Shown one piece after another: positions 52,906 to 63,007 of a DNA stretch of 64,000 bases. Source of the stretch: Diploptera punctata (taxonomy: Eukaryota > Arthropoda > Insecta > Blattodea > Blaberidae); contig JASPKZ010007286.1 in NCBI GenBank assembly GCA_030220185.1, positions 682,001 through 746,000 on the forward strand. The letters run 5' to 3'. The first letter of the stretch is position 1; each line of letters begins with the position of its first letter. The position numbers and the translations under genes are program-made. Below the pieces are notes generated by a model. The model ran no database searches. It was not told the origin of the DNA and worked only from the letters and a program-made list of their open reading frames with translations.

Positions 52906-53925
52906 GACATCAGGCTTAGCTTGTTTATTATAAGAACATTGCAAGAATCCTAATTGTACAGTTATAGGAAGTGGGAAGGGCTTCACACCGTAAAAAAAAA
53001 ACAGAAAGAACCACATTCATAACAGCTCGGTGTCTCTAATAGGAATAAGGAAGAGTAAGGAATACTGGAATCTAATACAAGTTCAGATTCTGGTATAACA
53101 AACAATATATCTTTATTGAAAACTAATATTTTTCACTCAATATGATTTCTGACTAGACTGTTCCTTTGAATTTAAATCAATCATTTAAGGTGCTTCTACA
53201 ATTTAATTTAAATTTTCTACTCAGTACCTTTACATGTTTAAAAATGTTTTAAACAAGAGTTGTTCATTTGTAATATACTACTAATATTATAACCCATAAC
53301 ATCCATAAAAATATTTGTGTTAACATCCTTTTTATTATTTTTTACTTGTAGTAAGACATGCATAACCATCAATGGACCAGCCATTATAACTTCAGGTTTA
53401 ATTTTTTCAAAAAACATTTTTGTTCTCATAGAAATGTATATAGTCTGCTGCAGGGTACATCCTAAGAAACTATCTTATAGCTAGATAACTGAATTGCTCA
53501 TTTTCTTTTAAATGTTAAATTTTATTTTTCTCCACAGGACAGTGAAACATTTATTGTAGCACCAAAAGATTAAATTTGGTAAAATAAATGAGTAACTTAG
53601 CAATTGGATTATTGCAATTATTTTTCAACTTGAGCATCCTTTGTTTACCATTTTCTAGATTTTTTTTTTACATATATGAAAATATTTCTAATTAAACATT
53701 TTTTAAAGTAGGGAAATCATATATGCCAGAATAATGCATAAACTGAAATTGTTTGCCCTCATGAGATTTGCAGAATTACTGATTAATCATTCAGAAAATT
53801 CCCATAATTGCAAAAAAAGGCTGATTTTTTTTTTTTTAGATTTAGATTTATTTAGCCTGGTGGAGTTAAGGCCATGTGGCCTTCTCTCCCACTCACCAAC
53901 CATAAATTTAGTATATTGACTTAAG
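52905..53925. other. Unassigned AT-rich sequence
   Basis: No recognisable element; poly-T at 53820 precedes a short repeat-like stretch up to 53915. Confidence 0.3.
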
Positions 53926-54480
53926 CTTTCACGGTCAGAGTTATTATGACGATCTTGTAGAAGATTTCTGGGCTGTTGGCCATGATCTTGAGGCTTGTAG
54001 TTCCCCGACATTTCGCCAGAGACTGCATCCAGCATCATCAAGGGGTTGTCTTGGGACTGGCAATTTTGTCGACTCCCTGCCCTATTTATACATTTATCCG
54101 CGACGAGTTAACGATGTCTGCAACGAGAAGCCATTGAAATATTAAAAAATAAAAATAGTTACAATAGAAAGGATGAATCGTTAAAAGTCAACAAAGCATG
54201 GATACCAGTCTTAAAAAAAAGCCAGATGTAAACCCCTACAAGAACAATCTACTAGATCAGACAGCAACCTCATTGGTGCAATGGAAGACCCTAATGCTAA
54301 CCAACCAGAAGGCAGATACAATTTACGAAGTAACGGACCGCACAGAGAACACGTCGCGGATAAATGTATAAATAGGGCAGGTAGTCAACAAAATTGCCAG
54401 TCTCAAGTCAACCCTTGAGGATGCCGGACACAGTTTCTGGCGAAACGTTGGGGAACTACAAGCCACAAGACCATCATCAT
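53926..54480. mobile_element. PLE-type family G palindrome
   Basis: gacgatcttgtagaagattt on the left, matching + copies on the right. Cores: - UUGAUGA with GAAAUGUC; + UUGAGGA with GAAACGUU. tatttatacatttatccgcg is inverted at 54358. Confidence 0.65.
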
Positions 54481-54875
54481 AAATTTAGTGTTTTGTAATT
54501 TTATAAGTATAGTATACTTTTGTAAAATAATTCTGATTTCATTTTTCTAACACATTTCTACAAATACTATCAATCATGATCATCTGTCAAAAGAATGAAA
54601 AATTGAAAGTTCAATTATCTTTTTTCATCAATTATTTGCATTAAGTAATGTCAAAGCCATTGTATATCAAAACAAGTTTTATTTTTTAAAGGGATCTGTC
54701 ATACTTTTGGATCACTAACAGCTGTAACCAGGAGATGCACAAATATGATGGCCTATTGTGGCCCAACAACTTGATATCAATAAATATTCTATGATGGGAA
54801 TTAACATTATGAGCTGATTCACAATTTATATAAGTCGAAAATAACTTTTTACATCTCACCTCATAAAACTCTGTG

Positions 54876-54926
54876 ATTCTCACAGGACCGGTTTCAGAAG
54901 CCATTGTTTCTATCCTCAGCCAAAAC
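54876..54926 (-). ncRNA. Hammerhead ribozyme motif (PLE family B)
   Basis: CUGAGGA 54913-54919, stem II AGAA/TTCT with inner mismatch, GAAA 54892-54895, palindromic ACCGGT, cleavage after GUC (54886). Confidence 0.65.
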
Positions 54927-55730
54927 TCTTGATTCTTAAATTTCCACCATCACCATCAACTTTCAAACTGTCATCTGGTGTCGATTTGAGGAACTTCGAG
55001 ATTAAATCTTGCCAATGAGAACTTCAAAATTCATGAATCTATATTTTTCTTCTGGAAAGACATCATGGGACTTTATTGGAAAGCATGGTGTAAACCAAAC
55101 TCCAGCCATTTGAAAACAACAACATATTTTTCTTCTGAATGTATATCTTTTCCCAAGCTGTTAACTCCAATTAATACCTCAACGGAAAATCGCCATGAAT
55201 TTTACTAGTATCGCTTCTCTAAATGTTTTAAAAGTTTAGTTTCTTTTCCAATTTTGTGATTCTCTAGCAAACTGTGAGCCTCAATTACCAACTTTACAAT
55301 TCCACTATTTTTTTATATATCTAAAGGGTTCTTTTGTAGGAGTGTCTATTCCTTTTAGTTTTTACTATATATAATTTATTGCAGTCATTGTAAATAATTT
55401 GATAAATTCCAGATTTTTTATTAGTTATTAGAAGATTATCCAGGCTAAATTTGTTTATCATACAAACTAACATTTTAGAAATGTGAAAAATGGTGAAATT
55501 GAAAAAATCGGCAATTGATGCTTGCAGTTTGGTAGAGAATCTCAAAATATTGGAAAAGAAACGAAACTTTTGAAATATTTACAGAAGCCCTTGGAATTAT
55601 CAGTTTGGGAAAATATATACATTTGGAAGAACAAATATAGATCCATGAATTTTGGTAGAGAATCACAAAATATTGGAAAAGAAATTAAAATTTTGGAATA
55701 TTTACAGATCCCCTTGCAATTACTGGGGGC

Positions 55731-56335
55731 ACGCTGTAGCGTCGTGGTTAAGGCACTGCGCTACAAGCCAGAAGGTCGAGGGTTCGAGTCCCGGTGGGGT
55801 CAGGATTTTTAAACTGATCCAAACCTTCTGGCGGCACTATGGCCCTGGGGACGACTCAGCCTCTAACGGAAATGAGTACCAGACACTTGTTCTGGGGATA
55901 AAGACGGCCATCACGCAGGGCTGACATCAAGTGCCGATTGTCCAGAAAAGTGGGAGCCCTAACCTCCTCCTACCCCAAGGGCCTCCTGAAGCCTGTAATG
56001 GGATCATTTTACCTTTTACCTTGCAATTACCGGGGCATGCCGTAGCGTAGTGGTTAAGGCACTGAGCTACAAGCCGGAGGGGTTGAGGGTTCAAGTCCCG
56101 TTGGGGTCAGGATTTTTAAACTGACCCAAACCCTCTGGCGGCACTATGGCCCTGGGGTCGACTCAGCCTCTAACGGAAATGAGTACCAGACGCTTGTTCT
56201 GGGGTAAAGGCGGCCGTCACGCAGGGCTGACATAAAGTGCCGATTGTCTAGAAAAAGTGGGAGCCTTAACCTCCTACTACCCCAAGGGCCTCCGGGCCTG
56301 TTGTGGGATCACTTTACCTTTACCTTTTACCTTGC
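55731..56335 (+). mobile_element. SINE S4, two tandem copies with target duplication
   Basis: Copies at about 55731-56022 and 56033-56325. tRNA head GTAGCGT-GTGGTTAAGGC, B box GGGTTCGAGTCCCGG, body ggcggcactatggccctggg, tail (accttttt). ccttgcaattac precedes the first, separates them and follows the second, so the second inserted beside or duplicated with the first. Confidence 0.8.
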
Positions 56336-56377
56336 AATTACCAGTTTGGGAAAAGATATACATTTGGAAGAACAATT

Positions 56378-56745
56378 TTTTTTTTTCAAATGCCCCAGGT
56401 TTGTCTTTCTACATTCCTGGTTTCTCTCCTGGCATGACGTACTTGTAACCCACATCTGAGGTTGGGGCACCTGGAAGGCGGGGTTACATTGCCCCAATGA
56501 TATGATGGGTGATGATGATAATGGTGCGCCAGGAGAGTCCCTAAACCTAAGCTTAACCTAAGATTAAATATGAATGATGATGATTGCGATGGCCATATGA
56601 TTTCGGGGACTGTTTGGGCCTTAAAGTATTCCTGACATTTGTCTTACATGTGAGGAAAAACCCCTGATAAAAACTGTCCCGACCGATGATCAAACCCGGG
56701 CCCGCTGCATGACAAGGCAGCACGCTACCCCGAGACCACAGCAGT
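56378..56745 (-). mobile_element. SINE S3
   Basis: Same family as 15490-15892; poly-A end as T-run at 56379, tRNA head at 56700-56745. Confidence 0.8.
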
Positions 56746-56884
56746 GGACAGAAGAACAAATATAGAACCATGAATTTTGAAGTTCCTGGCAAGCAAGTTT
56801 CAATCTCAAAGTTCATCAAATCAACACCAGATAGCATTTGAAAGTTGATGGTAATGGCAGAAGTTCAACAGTCAAGATTTTGGC

Positions 56885-57285
56885 TTCTGTCCACCGCTGT
56901 GGTCTCGGGGTAGCGTGCTGCCTTGTCACGCAGCGGGCCCAGGTTTGATCCCCGGTCGGGACAGTTTTTCTGGGTGAGGTTTTTATCGGGGTTTTTCCTC
57001 ACCTGTAAGACAAATGTCAGGAAAACTTTAAGGCCCAAACAGTCCCCGAAATCATATGGCCATCGCAATCATCATCATTCATATTCATCTTAGGTTAAGC
57101 TTAGGATTAGGGACTCTCCTGGCGCACCATTATCATCATCATCACCCATCATATCATCGGGGCAACGTAACCCTGCCTTCCAGGCGCCCCAACCTCAGAA
57201 GTGGGTTACAAGTATGCCATGCCAGGAGAAAAACCAGGAATGTCAAAAGACAAACCTGGGGCATTTGAAAAAAAAAAAATTGGCT
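56885..57285 (+). mobile_element. SINE S3, opposite orientation
   Basis: Head gtccaccgctgtggtctcgg, B box, full body, A-run at 57268-57279. With the previous copy it forms a ~370 bp imperfect inverted pair. Confidence 0.85.
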
Positions 57286-57359
57286 TCTAAAACCTGTCCT
57301 GTGAGAATCACAGAGTTTTATGAAGTGAGATATAAAAAGTTATTTTCAACTCACTTATA

Positions 57360-58161
57360 CAGGGCTTCCAATATAAAACCGGACCGGCCTTACGGAGTTT
57401 CACCCGGCACGCAGTGCTGTCTCTTCCTCTTGCAATTCACCCTGCCTGCCACCCGTCCTTGAACTGTTTCTTACCTTATAGAAAATGCTGGAAATGTTGT
57501 CCTCCCGCAGTTAAACAGGCATTATACCGAGTAAACACATTTAGATTGACACGCTGTAGTTCGGGCACTGTCAAGTTTCTGATTTCATTTCTTATGTTGT
57601 TCTTCAGTTCCCAATGTGTGCGGATTTGTTTTGTACACTTTGTCTTTCAGGCTACCCCACAAATAAAAATCACACACTGTTAGATCTGGGGAGCAAGGGG
57701 GCCATACACCAGCACTAATCACTCTATCTTCAAACACTTCCCTAATTTTATTCATGGACTCCTCTGCTGTATGAGCAGTAGCAGAATCTTGTTGAAACCA
57801 CCCATATGATTTCTCTTCTTCAGTCAGTTCAAGAAATTTTTGCCAATTTCGTCTAATTTTTCTTCGGTGAGAACCACACGCCTTCACGTGTGTTTATTTT
57901 GTACTGAACCAGTGGTCTCAAATTTAGTCACAAGATCATAGATTGTCGATCTGGAAGGCGACGAGCTGATTCGTATTTATAACAACATTTACACACATAA
58001 ATGCGCTGCTCTAATGTCAGCTGACGTCTCATCTTGTCGAACGATAGTAAACTGACTAGTTCAAGGATGAGTGGCTGGCAGAGTGAAATGCGGACGAGGA
58101 GAGAGCGCTGCCTGACAGGTGAAACCCCGTGAGGCCGGTCCGGTTTTATATTGGAAGCCTG
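57360..58161 (-). mobile_element. Internally deleted mariner-like element
   Basis: Inverted ends cagggcttccaatataaaac and inverse at the right (one base lost), TA at left. - strand coding: EEEKSYGWFQQDSATAHTAE, VWPPCSPDLTVCDFYLWGSL, KDKVYKTNPHT. The second and third catalytic Asp remain (QQD, SPDL...CD); N-terminal part missing. 802 bp. Confidence 0.8.
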
Positions 58162-58164
58162 TTA

Positions 58165-58735
58165 TAAACCTGATATCAGTTTTACTTTAATTTTATTTAA
58201 TCAATATTCATTCTTGCAGCAATCATAATAATTGCATCATTATTAAAAGAGAATATGCAACAAATTTTATACACGTTATATAAATATACAGTGTTAAAGC
58301 TCATGTTACATTAGATTTAAATAATCCAATAACAATTTGATCTTATACATTTGTTCTTTCTTTTTATTTACAAGAGTGATTATTATTCTGTTGCTCTGAT
58401 GTTAAAACACACATTCATATTAGCCCAATTGCTACATTTCCTTAAAATATTAAATGGTTTAAAATTATTAAATCGAGTTTTACTGTAAATTTTATGAAGA
58501 GCATTTTAAATTTACCGTGTAAATTAAATTAAAATGTAAATTATCCATTTCTTTAAATTATTCATGATTAATACATAATACTTCACCATATGTGGAAAAA
58601 ATTTATGAGTAATGGCAAACGTTGAAAGATGTACATGAGACAATATTAAAAACTGAAGGTTAAAATAAAAAAAACTCTTTAATGTGATTGAATATTTTCC
58701 TGTGGTGATCATCTACGGGTTAATTACTGTGCGAC
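58165..58735. other. Unassigned AT-rich sequence
   Basis: No element or gene recognised. Confidence 0.3.
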
Positions 58736-58736
58736 C

Positions 58737-59060
58737 CACATAAGACTGGGCTCGGCAGACAACAGTGTGCTGTTGTATTTATGACTCACTCACTGCATAG
58801 TCAGTCAGAGGAGCCTGCTAGTCGAGTGAAGACGTGTTTGCTTGTGCGGCTATTTGCACCATTGAAATACCAAAAAAATTTACGCTTGAACAAAGAGTGT
58901 GTTTGTACGACACATACGTCAAAACAGAGTCCTATAGGAAGGTCTGTAATCAATTTCGTGACAGATATCCCGGGGTAACATAATAATACCCGATTATACA
59001 TATATATTCTTGGACCAACGGATCTGTGCCCCCGTAAGAAATGCGAGCTAAACACTAATT
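58737..59060 (+). pseudogene. Transposon fragment with helix-turn-helix (DUF4817-like) domain
   Basis: About 58823-58981 reads PKKFTLEQRVCLYDTYVKTE, SYRKVCNQFRDRYPGVT then stop. This resembles the DUF4817 helix-turn-helix found at the start of many insect mobile-element proteins; assignment from memory. Flanks cataagactgggctcggcag and accaacggatctgtgccccc recur inverted at 60540-60660 without the coding part. Confidence 0.5.
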
Positions 59061-59064
59061 CCAT

Positions 59065-59640
59065 TTCTGCCTAGATAAGTCATTTCCCCCTCTGCATTCT
59101 TGCCTGTCTCTATTTTCTATCTCTCTTTCTCCCCTCCATTACTCACAGTTTTGAGCTTTCCTGTGGGATATTATTTGCACTCACAGTCCAGTGTTGTCAA
59201 CTCAGTATCAGTATGTTATGTTATATAGTATGAAAATTGTAAATTATTATCATTAACTTAATTCATGAGCATAAATTAGAATTCCTGTATAGTATCAGTA
59301 TGTTATATAATATGTAAATAAGATCGTAGCATGTAGTAACTTCGCCATAGCCGGTCCCTAGCCCGGATGAGAAAGGAGGGTACATGACTGTGTTCATTCC
59401 TCAAATTTTATAATTTTGTTAGGACTTTAAGATTACGTTCCAAATCTAACCAAATAAGACAATGAGATGAAGGAGAAGCAATTATGACAAAACATTAATT
59501 TTTAAAAACAACATATGTAAATTCCCTTCACGCAATTTCCATTTAACCAACAAATATCCACTATTATAATTATATCCATCAATCGCAGAAATCAATCAGT
59601 GTCATTAGACGTACTTAAATTAAATATGAAGAAGTAATAA
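59065..59640. other. Unassigned AT-rich sequence
   Basis: Contains a ~25-base repeat of tagtatcagtatgttatgt (59215, 59290). No gene recognised. Confidence 0.3.
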
Positions 59641-59644
59641 TTAT

Positions 59645-60440
59645 ATTATTCGTTTTTAAACACCTTAATGATGGATAAATTATATTTGAAAAGAAAAATA
59701 TACGCCTAGACTGGGGTTTGAACCCAGGACCTTTTGACTTTCTATGTCAATGCTCTTCCATCTGAGCCACCTAGGCCTCCAATCTAAATGCGTATTTTTC
59801 TCTTACACATAGTTAATTCCCTAACCCCAAATGCTACGATTTTTGCAAATGGCGGCTTCTTTATCAAGAAGACTTTTTATTGGGAATTTAAACATTACTT
59901 ATAAAGCCAGTAGTGCTTCTTTCAATGTTAATATTATTCGTTTTTAAACACCTTAATGATGGATCAATTATATTTGAAAAGAAAAATATACGCCTAGACT
60001 AGGGAATTAACTATGTGTAAGAGAAAAATACGCGTTTAGATTGGAGGCCTAGGTGGCTCAGATGGAAGAGCATTGACATAGAAAGTCAAAAGGTCCTGGG
60101 TTCAAACCCCAGTCTAGGCGTATATTTTTCTTTTCAAATATAATTTATCCAGCATTAAGGTGTTTAAAACGAATAATATTAACATTGAAAGAAGCACTAC
60201 TGGCTTTATAAGTAACGTTTAAATTCCCAATAAAAAGTCTTCTTGATAAAGAAGCCGCCATTTGCAAAAATCGTAGCAACGGCTCGTAGTATTTGGGGTT
60301 AGGGAATTAACTATGTGTAAGAGAAAAATACGTTTAGATTGGAGGCCTAGGTGGCTCAGATGGAAGAGCATTGACATAGAAAGTCAAAAGGTCCTGGGTT
60401 CAAACCCCAGTCTAGGCGTATATTTTTCTTTTCACATATA
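59645..60440. repeat. tRNA-derived SINE S2: one inverted copy and two tandem + copies
   Basis: tRNA-like bodies at about 59700-59778 (-), 60044-60120 (+) and 60341-60417 (+); the two + bodies are about 300 bp apart. Body: GTGGCTCAGATGGAAGAGC, anticodon stem TTGAC/GTCAA with AGA, GGGTTCAAACCCCAG. Outer flank gaagcactactggctttata is inverted. Confidence 0.8.
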
Positions 60441-60479
60441 AGTAATAATTAACCTTACATTATTCAATATTCAAGAGCC

Positions 60480-60660
60480 TGACACCGGGGGAAGTTAGGC
60501 ATGGTGGAATGGTGTGAGAACCGACATGTACTTTCGAAGAACGATGCCAGCACTACAGGGGCACAGATCCGTTGGTCCGAGTGTATATATATATATATAT
60601 ATATATATGCGGGGAGCGTGCATGTTGTCTGCCAGGCTCAGTCTTATGTGGATGAACTGT
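60480..60660 (-). mobile_element. Deleted copy of the 58737-59060 element
   Basis: ggggcacagatccgttggtc, a (ta)n run (60578-60608) and ggctcagtcttatgtgg are the inverse of the other element's two ends with the coding centre removed. Confidence 0.6.
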
Positions 60661-60669
60661 ATATTACTA

Positions 60670-60995
60670 TCAGATAGAAGTTGTAGTATTTGTAGAATTA
60701 AAATGCACTTAATTTAAAGATAATTAGTAAATTAACAAAATGTTTAATTGAACAAATGAAGAAAACTGTCTCTGTGAAATTTCTGACTCAGGAAAATTTC
60801 TTAATGGTTAATGTCTCACAGAATGTTCATAGCCCCAAAAAGTAACTTTGAATGACAGTGCTGTGGAAAGTATATATTAAACAGTGCGCTCCATTAAAAT
60901 GCATTCTAAGCAACAATGTGAAAATTATGTGCAAGATATAAAATGATAAATGGCATATTGGTATTAGGCTTAAAATTAGGATATGATAAAATCAA
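60670..60995. other. Unassigned AT-rich sequence
   Basis: No element or gene recognised. Confidence 0.3.
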
Positions 60996-60997
60996 AT

Positions 60998-61290
60998 ATT
61001 TCCTACCTCTCCTCATATCAATCTTCTAAGTATAAGCAAAGAAAATTATGAAAAAGATAAAGAATACATAATTAATATTGATGGCGCAGAGGTCAGTCTG
61101 CAGGATAGAAGGCTGTTGGACGTCAGTTGTGAACGTGACACAGCATTGAGAATGTCACAAATATTGTGATGAAACCTAGGTCTGCAAGAAGTTATGAAGT
61201 ATGAGGTGAGTGAAATAATAAAAAATAAACAATACTAAAAAACCTCATAGTGTTATTTCGTATATACATAACTCTAGTAAAATATTTAAA
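60998..61290. mobile_element. PLE fragments (family F end, family A + arm)
   Basis: A - pLTR end (tacctctcctcatatcaatc, 61003) is followed by a family A + arm (about 61080-61215: ggcgcagaggtcagtctgca to gaagtatgaggtgagtg) and tail acctcatagtgttatttcg. The ribozyme-like core has UUGAGAA; stem II TCACAA/TTGTGA, GAAA, ACCTAGGT and GUC remain. Confidence 0.6.
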
Positions 61291-61445
61291 TTAATATTGG
61301 GAAGTAAACATTATGAGGTTATATCATTAATAGTGAGTGGAGAACATATTTTTAACGACTCACCTCTCATATAATTTCAAATTTCTTTGATACTGGCGGT
61401 TTCAGACAATATCTTGTCCCTCCTCAGTCATGGCTTTCACTTTCT
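61285..61445 (-). mobile_element. PLE pLTR fragment (family B/RT)
   Basis: Tail gggaagtaaacattatgagg, then gtggagaacatat and ctcacctctcatataattt; single arm. Confidence 0.65.
61382..61433 (-). ncRNA. Hammerhead ribozyme motif (PLE family B/RT)
   Basis: CUGAGGA 61421-61427, stem II GGACAA/TTGTCT, GAAA 61400-61403, stem III with C-G closing the loop, cleavage after GUA (61391), stem I TGA/TCA. Confidence 0.7.
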
Positions 61446-61479
61446 ATTAACTCTAGTAATATATTTGTAAAATGTTCTT

Positions 61480-61622
61480 ATTATTAATTTCATACATCTC
61501 AATGATGGATAAATCATATTTGCTCAGGTAGCTCAAATGGTAGAGCACTTGGACTAGAAAACCAAGGGTCCCGGGTTCAAGTCCCGGTCTGAGCGTATAA
61601 TTTTTTCTCTTCAAATATTTGT
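61480..61622 (+). repeat. tRNA-derived SINE, AGA-type, single copy
   Basis: GGTAGCTCAAATGGTAGAGC, TTGGACTAGAAAACCAA anticodon arm, GGGTTCAAGTCCCGG; flank ctcttcaaatatttg. Confidence 0.65.
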
Positions 61623-61739
61623 AAAATCCAACTGACAAATATAGGTTTCATTCTGTAAGAATACACTAATGAATATGCATTGGTTTTTTTCCTTGTGATT
61701 CTTCTGTTATTTCCTCAACCACTCTCGTGGATCAAAAAA

Positions 61740-62075
61740 TTATCATAAGTAATGTCACGAGTGATTTCCAATTTATCTAGAGGATTTGGAAATCAAGAGT
61801 GGCATTTGTTAGGACTATTTAATGAATAAGCAAGCTGTTTACTCAAAAGTTATTATTTAAATATAGTTACCGTATTTTAAAATATTTATATTTTTAATGT
61901 AAATGGTGATGTATGAAAACAAATAAAAAATGTGAGGTTATTTATATTCACTGCAACTTGATCAAATTATTTATTCCTAAATAGGATCGCAATATTGTAA
62001 GAATGCACCCTAGTGGAGAAATAATGAAACACATCAAACTGTATATTATAATCAACATTATAGGTTATTATGATG
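61740..62075 (-). repeat. Dispersed repeat R1
   Basis: Inverse of 7558-7905 with scattered differences. Confidence 0.65.
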
Positions 62076-62139
62076 ATCTTGAAGAAGATACATGAATACA
62101 TTATAGGTTATTATTTTCTTTAGTAAACAACTCAGTAAA

Positions 62140-62395
62140 ATCAAGGAATCTGTTCATTATTGATGAAATCCAATTAAGATGGTATGGGCATATAATTAGA
62201 AGAAGGGACACAGAACAAACAAAGAAGTATTGAAATGGATACCTCCTGGAAAAGGGAAACGTGGTAGACCAAAGCCAACATGGATAAAGGGAATTCAAGA
62301 CAACATGAAGAAGAGAAATATGACAGAAGCAGACACGCAGGACCAGGAAGTGTGGAAGGAAAAAAATTTATATTTTGGTTGAGGATCGTGTGTAA
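62140..62395 (+). pseudogene. LINE 3' coding end
   Basis: DEIQLRWYGHIIRRRDTEQT, one frameshift, VLKWIPPGKGKRGRPKPTWI, KGIQDNMKKRNMTEADTQDQ, EVWKEKN. The RWYGH...GKRGRPKPTW pattern is the usual C-terminus of arthropod LINE RTs; distinct from LINE-A to LINE-E. Confidence 0.7.
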
Positions 62396-62399
62396 ATAA

Positions 62400-63005
62400 C
62401 AGAAACAATCCTGAAATAAAAAAATAAAATAAAATACAACAAACATAAAAAGATTACAAGATTTAATTTAGAAGACTGCTACAGATTTGAAAAACAATTC
62501 CAAAGGGGAGAAAAAAAAAACGTAACAATATATAACAAGATTAAATATTTGATAAAATCTCAATAATAATTTGACAGAGACTATTGAAATTATATATTAT
62601 ATTATGGTAATAGATTTGAGTTATTCATAGAAATGTCTTCATCTATAGTTTTGAATCTCCTCATTATTTCACATTGTTACTATAGTAATTTTTGTATATC
62701 ACAATAGTAATTTTCCTTTAAAAAATGTACACACTGGTGAAATTAAATGTTTCTTACCTCTCCTCATGTGATTAATTCCTATAAAAGTTAAATGTGCACA
62801 CTGTTTTATAAATTGTTTCTCAAGCTAAGAAAGATTCAAATAATTTAAATGGCACCAATATTATTTCGTTTTAACTCACTTTCTAATATAATAACTAATA
62901 ATAATCAATACCGTGTGATTATTTTAATATTATGATATAGTTAGCAGAATTGTGACCTATTTGCTTTGGTTTGTTACATAGGGTGATATGATGACCTATT
63001 AAGTT
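62400..63005. other. Mostly unassigned; one PLE pLTR scrap
   Basis: aatgtttcttacctctcctc at 62746-62766 is a pLTR end; the rest is AT-rich without signal. Confidence 0.35.
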
Positions 63006-63007
63006 AT

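Larger units (their letters stand above)
54785..57345. mobile_element. PLE foldback (family B) carrying four SINE insertions
   Basis: Left end catctcacctcataaaactc (54852) and right end gagttttatgaagtgagat (57310) are inverted. Endonuclease remnants occur at 54980-55560 (-, then +) and 55560-55720, 56340-56375, 56745-56870 (+). Two tandem S4 SINEs (55731-56335) and two inverted S3 SINEs (56378-56745, 56885-57285) separate them. Removing the SINEs restores a single foldback. Confidence 0.75.
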
